Shown here piece by piece: positions 23,703 through 32,740 of a stretch of DNA of 64,000 bases; position 1 is the stretch's first letter; every line of letters begins with the position of its first letter. This DNA comes from Tetradesmus obliquus (taxonomy: Eukaryota > Chlorophyta > Chlorophyceae > Sphaeropleales > Scenedesmaceae): assembly GCA_030272155.1 (NCBI GenBank), contig CP126195.1, positions 1,719,001 to 1,783,000 on the forward strand, in the 5' to 3' direction. The notes under the pieces are model-generated. The model was not told where the DNA came from. It saw only the letters and a program-made list of their open reading frames with translations, and did no database searches. The position numbers and the translations under genes were made by a program.

Positions 23703-23852
23703 CCGCGCCTCAGTCACACGGGCAGGGGCGGCCGCGAGTGGCTCGGCAGGTGGTGCCGAGCTGGCAGCAGCAGCGGCGATGGCAGTGGAGATGCAGCAGG
23801 CGATGCTAGCACGCACAGCAGCAGCACAGCTGTGAGCAGGATGTGAGGCATG
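23703..23852 (+). pseudogene. Downstream partial duplicate of methyltransferase exon 5
   Basis: About 150 bases repeat the 3' half of exon 5 (23475-23626), from the CGCC.C..CTCAGTCAC block through the Ser-rich tail to the same AGCAGGATGTGAGGC end. It has substitutions and a shorter Asn/Ser run and lacks the exon's 5' part and acceptor, so it is a relic outside the gene. Confidence 0.85.
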
Positions 23853-24542
23853 TGATGTGTGTCTGGGGTTTGAAAGCGCAGTGGGATGCAGCATGCGAGC
23901 CGTCTGCGGCTGTTGTACTGTTGGTGTGATGCTGGCGCAGTGTACGTATAGGATGGCAGTCGATATTCATTGATGCAAGCTCGCACCTATCCATGTGATG
24001 TTGCTTGTGGCAATCACTTGTGTCACATAGTGTGGGGAGTCCAACTGACACGCATGGAGCATGATGGTGGCTGCCAAAGCCTTGACTTGGCGCTGAATCA
24101 TTGTGCCTCTTGCCAGCTTAGGCCCTATAGGCTAGGCAGCCGGGCTGCAAGCACCAACAGCTGCGCTGCTGGTTGAAGTCAGCTTTGAAAGTGTCCTGCA
24201 AGTCATCAAGAAGCAGCTAATATGTAATTTGCGACGCTGAACGTTACTTGTACGACTTTGCCTTTGACCCCCCAGAGGCAAGGCAGATTGCCGTATAAAA
24301 TTGGTACAACGTGCAAGCAGGTCAATCATTTCAAGTATAATGCAGCATAATGAGTACTCACATGCCGTCCAGCCTTGACCCTGCAGCACATTTGCTGGCA
24401 GCATCAGCTGTGTTACAGCCTATTCAACCCATGCGGTTGCAATGCCAAGAGAGTAACAGGCTAGTACTATACTCACAGAGCAAGATTGGCGTGTGGTAAA
24501 AGCTTCCGGTGTCAGCTGTTCCGGCACAAGTTCAAATGTGGT
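23853..24542. other. Intergenic stretch
   Basis: I see no gene here. A TGTAA at about 24220 could serve a read-through transcript, but nothing ties it to a gene. Confidence 0.5.
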
Positions 24543-24550
24543 AGTCAAGG
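24543..24550. repeat. Left target-site duplication of the hAT element
   Basis: AGTCAAGG, identical to the 8 bases directly after the element's right end (27671-27678). Eight-base duplications are the hallmark of hAT insertion. Confidence 0.93.
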
Positions 24551-24650
24551 CAGGCGTGTTCCATTTCAGGTTTTTGGCTCCTCGTGAAAGAAATTTCATG
24601 AAATCTGAAATGAAATGAAAAGTGAAACGCGGAACGTGTAATAGTGAAAG

Positions 24651-27094
24651 ATGGCTGAGCAGCAGCAACAACCAGCGGGCGGGCAAGTTCAAACTGCAAG
24701 CTCTGCCCGAGTCGGACTCGCGCGTTCACGGCACGCACTCGGCAACGATGATGAAACGTCTAACAAGAAGCAAAAGGGTGCAGCCCCCAGCTTTGCTCGC
24801 GAGTTGATCAAGATGGTTCAGGGCAAGCCCCACTGCACCCACTGCAACGAGAGCGTGTCTACTAACATCACTCGCGCCAAACTCCACCTGCTGAAATGCC
24901 GTAAGTTCCTTGAGAGCGAAGCAGCACAGGCAGAGGCGGACAACGGCAACAAAGAGGTTCAGCGGGCTCTGCTGGAGCACAGCAGCAGGTGAGATGCAGC
25001 AGCGACTGCAACAGCAGCAGCAGCAGCGGCAGCAATCATGATTGCGCTATGCAACATATCTGCTCACACTCCAAGTGTCCTTGCAGGCTTGGCCGGCAGG
25101 CGACACTCACTGGCCTGCTAAAAGGTGGCAGCAGCAGCGTTGCTGGTAGCAGTGCTGGCAACGGCAGCGGCAGCGGCAGCGGGGACGGTGGTGGGGTGCC
25201 CTTCGTCAAAAAGTGGCCCAAGTTCACCAAGGAGGACTTTGAGGAGGCCAATACCCTCCTGGCCACGGCCATTTACTGCTGCAACCTGCCCATGACCATC
25301 ATTGAGCACCCGGACTTCCTGAAGTTCATCTACGGGGTGGCACCCTGGATGCAGGGCAAGCTGATTGGCCGCAAGGCCCTGGCAACCACGATGCTGGACA
25401 AGGTCTATGGCATGACTCGAAAGGAGGTGCAGAAGTTCCTGGCCAAGCAGGTGATTGTCTGTAGGGATCCAAACATTGATATGCTGTTGCCAGCTCAGCA
25501 GTGTGCGATCACCGTCGGGGCTGACAGCGGCAGTCCATGCGCCCCTGTTCATATGCAGCAGCGCATTCCTGCACAGCAACATCTTGCACAAACAGTTGTG
25601 ATAACAGTTTGTGGTTGCGTGCAGGAGTTTGTGGCCACCAGCACTGACGCCTGGTCCAGCGAGCACAATGCTGGCGCGCATGTGCTGAACGTGAACGCCA
25701 TGGCCAATGGCACCAGCGTGTTCCTGGACATGGTGTTCACTGGTGCTGACAGCCACACCGGCAACTACATCGCCACCCAGGTGGGTGTTCTGTGCAATGC
25801 AGTTGCCAGCAGTGCTAGATTGTGGCTGTGCTGAAGTTGTACGCTTGCTGACCTACAAAGTGCATCCAAGCTTCTGCAGGTTTTGACATTGCTGAGTTTC
25901 AGCTGCAATGATCTACCAGTGTTGGCAAACACAACTTTGCTGCTGCATCACCTGCAATGCCGCAGGTGGAGGGTGTGTTGGGTGACTGGCAGCTCAAGGA
26001 GAAGGCGGTCAGCTTTGTCACTGATTGGGGCAGCAACATGATGAAGGCTGGCGACAGCCTGAAGGAGACTCAGCTGCTGGCGCTTGACTTTGTCAACAGC
26101 GGCTTCGATGAGGCCTGGGAGCAGCGCACAAAGCAGGCATGCACGGACATGGTGGTAGCAGCAGCGATCCTGGACCCCAGGTGTGTATGGTGATCACATG
26201 CAGGCCAGAGTGAACATGTGGCATCTGAAGTGCAGCTTCAGCAACGGTAGTAGCAGCAGTTTGTTGTTGCACAGGTACATTCATGATTTGCACACATGTA
26301 GCAAGGCTAGTCACAAACAGTTTGTTGCAGCTGCACATAACCACATGTTCAGCATCTAGGTGTGCTTGTCCTGCATGCAGGTACAAGCACAAGATTGACA
26401 GCATGCCACCCGAAGACCTTATGCGCGGGGAGGCCTTCATTGAGAAGCTGGCAGGACGCATGTTGGGGCAGGAGGGCCAGACAAAGGCGAAGGTAGGTGG
26501 CAACGCGCAGTACAACATGCCCAGCGTTGCACATTCAACTTATATCTGTCAGAATGTGGGTGATGCAGCCTTCGTTGCATCATGCTGCAGTGTTTGTGGC
26601 AGGGAACGTGTCGTGGCTTGTTCACATTGAGCGATCTTCTTGCTGAACTTCGTGCATCGCTGCATTGCAGATGCGACAAGTGTCTGTCTCTGTGGTGTTG
26701 TTCAATGTCGCATGCAGGCGCAGCTGATGCTGTACAAAAATGATCCAGACAAGATAGGGGCGAACGCAACAGCAGTGGCTGCCACGCTCACGGGCGGCGG
26801 CCTGACAGTGTCGCCTGTGATGTTCTGGAAGGACATCAAACACAGCTGTGCTGAGCTGTCAAAAGTGGCGCACATGCTGCTGTCCATCCCTCCTGCCAGC
26901 GCCACCAGCGAGCGCGTCTTCAGCGCTGTGGGCCGTGTGTGGGACTGCAGCCGCAGCCGCATGACGAGCACACGCGTGCGCAAGCTGCTGTTCATTTACT
27001 TCAACAGCAAGGCCCTCAGCCGCGATGGTGCAGTGCGCGATGCAGAGGACTTCGCAAAGTACCAGGAGTGGCTGGACAGCATCATAGAAGACGA

Positions 27095-27132
<38 letters not shown>

Positions 27133-27161
27133 GAGAGGGGGAGGAGCAGCAGCAGGGGTAG
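24651..27161 (+). CDS. hAT transposase with BED zinc finger and hAT C-terminal dimerisation domain, six exons
   Basis: Exons are 24651-24988, 25087-25450, 25625-25780, 25966-26180, 26381-26492 and 26718-27161 (542 aa), all with GT-AG junctions that keep frame. A BED-type finger shows Cys62, Cys65, His79 and Cys83. A DUF659-like part follows (WPKFTKEDFEEANTLLA to RKEVQKFLAKQ; TSTDAWSSEHNAGAHVLNVNA; VTDWGSNMMKA). The C-terminal block LSKVAHMLLSIPPASATSERVFSAVGRV is the hAT dimerisation domain. The protein jumps quickly from GSNMMKA to the DPRYK region, and I see no Cys/His insertion region usually found there, so an internal deletion is likely. The tail is poly-Gln/Glu from a CAG run. It may be expressed but possibly not active. 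Confidence 0.88.
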
Positions 27162-27298
27162 CGCAGCATGCTAGCTGGATCATGACACAAGATGAGCAGC
27201 AGCAGAGTGGCACTGAGCTGGGAATGTGGCTTTGTTTTGCATATGTTCATGCTTGCTTGTGCTAACCGGTGATGTGTACAGTTATTGTTGGCATATGT

Positions 27299-27300
<2 letters not shown>

Positions 27301-27348
<48 letters not shown>
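27301..27348. repeat. (ATG)16 microsatellite inside the hAT element
   Basis: A pure ATG triplet run lies in the 3' untranslated part of the element, downstream of the transposase stop. Confidence 0.95.
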
Positions 27349-27349
<1 letters not shown>

Positions 27350-27670
27350 GTTGGTCTTGACAGGAGCGCCCTCCTGCCCCCCACGTGGCAGCAAGCTGCA
27401 GGGAGCGCCTTGCAGTTCACTGCAGTAGGTTGCTTTGCATGGGTTCCAGGGGCCTCTGCTATGCTGTAACCCCTAAAAGATATATTGCAATGCTAATCGA
27501 CTATTTCTAATATATCCTTGCGTGAGCCAACGCGTTCCTCGCTCTTCAAAAGCCCATTTCGCTGTCATTTCACTTCGCGCAGTGGAGCCCAGATCGATTG
27601 AAATTTGAAATGAAATTTCAGTGAAATTACTGAAACAACTAAAAGTGAAATCTGTAACGGCACACCCCTG

Positions 27671-27678
27671 AGTCAAGG
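27671..27678. repeat. Right target-site duplication of the hAT element
   Basis: AGTCAAGG, a perfect match to 24543-24550. The short stretch 27679-27893 up to the next start codon shows no further feature. Confidence 0.93.
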
Positions 27679-27893
27679 CAGCTGTAGCTGTCAGATAGCT
27701 AGGGCTTTGGTACATCCTCAAGGCCTTTCCCAACAGCCAGGATGCATAAACGGCTGTGCTCAACTAATGATCGCGATGGTCTGCTGACGTTGATTGTGGA
27801 TCTGCCTGATCGCACAAACGTGCAGCAGCAGACGCGTGCAATGCTGTAGGGCCTTCAGTTGCGTTCGGCTGGGTGCTTGTATGCAATCACGCC

Positions 27894-30800
27894 ATGACGA
27901 CCTCTTCGAACAGTTCGAACAACACTTCCATTGAAGACCAAAGTAAAGCTACTGAAGGGTTGCATGCCAGTCTAGCCCAGCTCTTACCCGCTGCAGGCAG
28001 TACCACTGTCACTGCAAAGCAACTCAAGGGCTTGCAGGACGCTGCAGTAGCGCTTAAATCTTTGCTGCACGGCAGTACCAAACTCAGCGACGCATGTTCG
28101 TCTGGAGCAGCTGCTGCTGTGTCTAGCCTGGAGCTGCTGCTGCAGCTGCTGCTGGAGCCGCCTGCTGCTGTGTTCAGCGGCTTTGGAGGCGCCCCCTGTG
28201 AACCACAGCCAGAGGCAGCAGCTGTTGGTGAGTTCATGGGGTGATTCGCGCTCTGCTAGAGATTCAGTGTAGTCACTGGTGTGGGCCCTGACAGCAACCA
28301 TACAAGTACAGCACAATGAAGCCCTCTGCACAAAAGGTACTCCCTGATGTAGTCAGCGCTTCTCTGCAGGCAAGTGGCATATGCAGCGCTTTTGGTACAA
28401 TTGTTGCTGTGCATGAACCGGAGCTACTAATAGCATGTTGAGCTGACAGAGTTTCCTTGCTTTGTGCAGGTATCAGGTACAGGGAAGCAGCAGCAGCGCA
28501 GCTGCAGCTGGTGCTGCTGCTGCTGCGCCAGCTGGGGCCTCTGCAGCTGCCAGCAGCAGAGAGCAATGATAATAGACAGCAATCAGCATCAACGGCAGGG
28601 CGAGATAATGGCAGGGCGCGCAATAGGTAGGCGATGATGCTTGACTTCGATTCATAGCCACGCTGGGATGCCGGATGCACGCAATGCACAACACATGGGG
28701 AGCATGCGCCTGCTGCTGCAGAGTCCACCAAATAGGAAGCAACACAACTGCAATGCAGCTCAGCAATAATAGCAGCACAGCAGGTGTTGCTCTATGCCTC
28801 TGCTGTTCTGTTGCTGCTCATTGCATGGGTGTGATGTCACATGTACCACACATTGCTGAGCTTCACTGCGGTGCGCTGTCATGCTGTGTTCACCTGCAGG
28901 CCGCGTTATGTTGTAGGGATTGTTGAGATAACAGAAGAAGACAACAGCAGCACCAGCCCAGCCGAATCAGCACAGCAGCAGGCGCAAGCACGGCTGCAGG
29001 CGGCTCTCCTGCAGGTGCTGCTGGCATGTGCACTGTATGCGCAGCAAGACATCAACTCTGATGACAGCAAACAGCTGCAGAGTAACACAGCCAGCAGCAG
29101 CAGCAGCAGTGGTCACTTATACGCTGACCTGGACTCCTTTTGCAGCAGCACTGTGCTGCAGGGCCTTCTGCTGTCGACCCCTTGGAGCAGCAAGGCCTGC
29201 CAGCAGCAGTGCCACTGTGTCCTGCAGCAGCTGGCAGGTGCAGCAGCAGCTGCCGCACACCCTGCAGCACCAGCAGTTGAGCTGCAGCAGCAGCAGCAGC
29301 AGGGTTGCTGGCGGCAGCTGCTGAGCCGGCTGCTGCCGCAGCTGCTGGACTGCCTGAGAGACACTCTGATGGCGCAGCACAGGCATAATAGAGCTCAGGA
29401 CCGGGGCGAGTTGGGTAGGTGGCCTGATGTTCTGTCCAGTGCATCTATTGGATGCTTTGTGCGTTAGAGGATTCCATTGTGCGTGCCATGTTTGGGCAGG
29501 AAGCCGTTGCTGTCGAGCAGCACCAGACTCCGCAGCTTTTTGGTGTGCTCCACGTGCACTAGGTTTATCGCTATTACTGACCAGCTGTTGTGAGCAGGAA
29601 CAGCAGCACGGCACCAGCACTTTCCTGGTGACATCAGCTGCTGCTCTGCAGCGGTTTGGTCACTTTTGCACATGCTTAACCACTGCTGCATATGCCTCAC
29701 ATGCTGCACTTGTCGTGCTACTGCTGCTGCTGCTGCTCATGCAGGATCCTACCAGGGCCCAGATGTCTTCCACCGCTGCCTGGCTGCTCGCCAGCTGGCC
29801 TGGATCACTCAGCACCTGCAGCCACACCCTGTGCAGCCACCCACACCCACGCAGCGAGTACGCAGCAGCAGCCAGCCGCCGCAGGACCAGCAGCAGCAGC
29901 AGCAGCAAGACCAGCAGCTGGTTGGGCTGCTGCTGCCGCTGCTGCTGGCTGTTAGAGATGACCCCTCGCCCTCTGTGCAGCGCTACGGCCAGGCTGGCTT
30001 GGGCTGGCTGGGCCTGACAGGCCTGACAGGTGGCAGTCCTGACAGCCTGATGACACACAAAGCCACCAGCCTGGCAAGCAGCAGCAGCAGCAGCAGCAGC
30101 AGTCCTGACAGGATCCTGACCAGTGAGCCGGGCCGGTCAAAGCATGGTCAACATGTTGCCGGTCAAACCTTGCAGGTGCCGCCAGGTCAGCTGGTGGTAT
30201 CAGGCCAGCCGCCGCGTGCTGTGCGTGCTGCCAGCCTGGCGTGGCACCGCGTGCTGCTGCTGGATGCGGCGCGGCGGCTGGTGGTGGGCTGCGAGGAGGG
30301 CAGCTGGGCCACTGCACTGCCTGCCGCTACAAGCTTGGTGATGGTGAGTGGTGATTGACACCAAGGCTCACTCCTACGTACAGCTATGCCACTGTTCACA
30401 GTGTGGTGTTGGTCTGGGTGCCTGCACTGTGTGTGCTGAGGATTTTGCACACACCAGAGTACCCTCAGCCGTCATGAAATCATTGGTACACGTGTCCTAA
30501 AGCTCCTTCCACCAATATGTGCACCACTGCAGGCGGTTGAGGGCAGCGGCAATGTGCGCTCGCCAGCCATCCACCAGCTGCTGCTGGAGCTGATCACAGA
30601 AGCCGAGCGCAGCGCACACAAGCCGCAGCAGCGGCTGGTCTTCATGGCGTGCCTGGGCCGGCTGCTGCCGTGCATTGGGCTGTATGTGCTGCGCCACGCT
30701 GCTGCGCTGCTGCCGCTGCTGCTGGAGTGGAGCCATGCGTATGATGAGGCGAGCGTGCTTGCTGCTGTGCAGCTGCTGGGCAGTGTGGTGCAGCATGCTT

Positions 30801-31204
30801 GGCCAAGAGTGGGTGTGCATGCTGGGATGGTGTGGAGGCATCTGGTGGAGGCTGTGGCAGCAGCAGAGCAGCGGCGGTGGCTGGAGTTGGGCAGGCGGGA
30901 GGGTGCCTCTGCACCTCCTGCAAAGGACGAGAATGCTGCAGGTGGAGATGCGGAGCAGCACAACAGTGGCAAGATGATTGGTGGCAGTTGTGGTAGTGCT
31001 GGAGTTGGTGGGTTTGGTGAGAGCGTGGTGGTTGGTGCCGTGCTGGATGTGGTGGGCTTGCTGGTGCGCTGTGGTGGTGAGGGGTGCGCAGCCGCCATTG
31101 CTGCCACCTCTGCTGCCATGCAGCTGGAATGGGATGAGAACAGAGGCAGCTGGGTGCATATGCTGTTGTCTCGTACCAGGGAGATGCAGCATGCGCGGGC
31201 GTGA
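27894..31204 (+). CDS. Helical-repeat protein, possibly TTI2 (TELO2-interacting protein 2), five exons
   Basis: Exons are 27894-28227, 28470-28626, 28900-29414, 29745-30343 and 30533-31204, joined in frame to 758 aa. The ATG at 27894 gives MTTSSNSSNN. The protein is Leu/Ala-rich with amphipathic helices resembling HEAT repeats, such as QLVGLLLPLLLAVRDDPSPSVQRYGQAGLGWL and CLGRLLPCIGLYVLRHAAALLPLLLEWSH, broken by Gln and Ser runs from CAG repeats. The block LLPLL...DD....VQ..G...L resembles the Tti2 family, which works with TELO2 and TTI1 in maturing PIK-related kinases. The match is weak, so this identity is only a suggestion; another HEAT/ARM scaffold is equally possible. The exon structure is well supported by unbroken phase and coding character. 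Confidence 0.7.
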
Positions 31205-31447
31205 TGCATGCTGCCATAAGTGCAGCTTGTCCGTAGTTGGCTTGCACCACTGGCAGCGCCTGGCCTGATACAGTAACTGCCATGATCCCGAAGTTGCTCG
31301 GCATTTCACAACCATGTACTATGTATTTTGGTCGTTGTGGTGGCTCTCGGAGCTGCTGAAGCTCGCGAGGCGTCGACCTGTCGTTTGTGACTGTCATCTC
31401 GTACGTGTGGAAAGCTTTACACACGCCCTCACAAGGCTTGGTTGGGC

Positions 31448-32740
31448 ATGAACTGTTGCATGGGCATTGTATGGCGTGTTTGGTTTGCAGACTGTCCAAA
31501 GCAGCTCCTGTTCGCCGCAGCAAACGCCCTTCCCAACAGCTGTTGTCCTGCAAGGCACTGTGGGGCCTCCAACAGCTGCTGTCCTGCAAGGCACTGTGGG
31601 TGGCACACCAGCGCCTGTCCTGCAAGGCACTGTGGGGGCACACCAGCGCCTGTCCTGCAAGGCTCTGTGGGTGGCACACCAGCTGCTGCGGCAACTGCAG
31701 CAGTGGCCAACAAGGAAGCAGTCTCACTGCCAAGTCGCGCGATGGCTGCCGCCATCGACCCAGCTGCTGCTCAGCCACGAATGGGCTGCTGCAAGCAGCT
31801 GACCTTCCCAGGCATGGCGGCTGATGGGTCTGGCAGCAGCGAGAACTGCCAAGATGTGTGCGTGGAGGTTGCCACAATGAAGCGTAAGGATTCATTTGTG
31901 CCTAGGCAGCCGCCACAAGAGTCGCTGCTGCTGGCTGGCGGTCAGGCAACTGGCAATGCCAATGTTGCAGTGGCCGGCGGTGCTGCAGGCATTGCAGAAG
32001 CGTGCGAGGACGCACTGCAGTGCACCGGCAATGGCGGCGGCGACGCGGGTTCGGTTGCTGTGGTGCAGGGTGGAAAGGGAGGGTTGCTCGGAAACAGTGG
32101 CGAGGGTGCGGATGTGAAGGACATTTGGGTGTGCACGTATGGCTTTGTGGAATGTGGCGGTGTTGTGGCAGCAGGAGACCAGTGCAATTGTGCAGAGAAG
32201 ATTCTCGATGAGTTCAAGTATGGTGTGTATGGCGATGACTGGGATGTTAAGATTGGGAATGTTGGCGAGTTGCTTGAGTGGGCAAATGCAGAATGCGGCA
32301 GCAGCAGCATCTCAGCCACAGCACCAGCAACAGTCGTGGCTGCCAGCAAGGACTTTGGTGGGCTGCCAGATGTCATGGAGCAGGGCTCAGGGCTGTGCCT
32401 GAACCACCAAGGCGCAGCAGGCCACCACGGCCAGCAGCAGCAGGAGGAGCAGGATGAGCAGGAGCCTCAGGATGAGGAGCAGCAGCAGCAGGAGGAGGAT
32501 GAGGAAGGCAGCCAGAACAACAACATGGATGTCGACGATGCAGCGAGCAGCGAGATCGACATGAATGCGATTGACAGCAACATGATTGACAGCGACGACG
32601 ATGCTGCATCAGGGGCTGCTGCTGCCATTGACATGAATGGCGGCACAGCACCAGCAGCGTCGGCAGAATGTGATGTTGGCGGTGCCACTGCTGCTGCGTC
32701 GACCGCAGAATGGGCGGCAAGGTTCCACATGTGTGGCTAG
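31448..32740 (+). CDS. Hypothetical acidic, Gln/Asp-rich protein
   Basis: I do not recognise it. From ATG 31448 it gives 430 residues; an in-frame ATG at 31742 (context GCGATGGCTGCC) would give 332 and avoids a minisatellite. The middle part, WVCTYGFVECGGVV followed by an acidic FKYGVYGDDWDVKIGNVGELLEWA block, looks like a folded segment. The C-terminal third is very acidic and low in complexity (QQEEQDEQEPQDEEQQQQEE, then DDAASSEIDMNAIDSNMIDSD). The N-terminal part is coded by a 36-base minisatellite whose last copy is one base short, so the frame upstream of about 31640 is doubtful and an earlier exon read in another frame is possible (a TTTGCAG acceptor-like site lies at 31484-31490). Confidence 0.5.
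   Translation: MNCCMGIVWRVWFADCPKQLLFAAANALPNSCCPARHCGASNSCCPARHCGWHTSACPARHCGGTPAPVLQGSVGGTPAAAATAAVANKEAVSLPSRAMAAAIDPAAAQPRMGCCKQLTFPGMAADGSGSSENCQDVCVEVATMKRKDSFVPRQPPQESLLLAGGQATGNANVAVAGGAAGIAEACEDALQCTGNGGGDAGSVAVVQGGKGGLLGNSGEGADVKDIWVCTYGFVECGGVVAAGDQCNCAEKILDEFKYGVYGDDWDVKIGNVGELLEWANAECGSSSISATAPATVVAASKDFGGLPDVMEQGSGLCLNHQGAAGHHGQQQQEEQDEQEPQDEEQQQQEEDEEGSQNNNMDVDDAASSEIDMNAIDSNMIDSDDDAASGAAAAIDMNGGTAPAASAECDVGGATAAASTAEWAARFHMCG
31544..31685 (+). repeat. 36-base coding minisatellite with one 35-base copy
   Basis: TGTCCTGCAAGGC recurs at 31544, 31580, 31616 and 31651. The third-to-fourth interval is 35 rather than 36 bases because GTGGGTGGCACACC became GTGGGGGCACACC. In one frame the repeat reads VLQGTVGGTPAP. 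The short interval shifts that reading into the frame of the downstream protein. Confidence 0.85.

Larger units (their letters stand above)
24551..27670 (+). mobile_element. hAT-superfamily DNA transposon, complete with ends (3120 bases)
   Basis: The left end reads CAGGCGTGTTCC and the reverse complement of the right end reads CAGGGGTGTGCC, a 12-base terminal inverted repeat with two mismatches of the usual CAGGG.. hAT type. Both ends are followed inward by A/T-rich runs of GAAAT/ATTTC motifs (24570-24640 and 27590-27655) that could be subterminal transposase-binding sites. It is flanked by perfect 8-base target duplications, so the insertion is young, and it carries one multi-exon transposase gene. 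It sits between the methyltransferase gene and the helical-repeat gene without breaking either. Confidence 0.93.
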
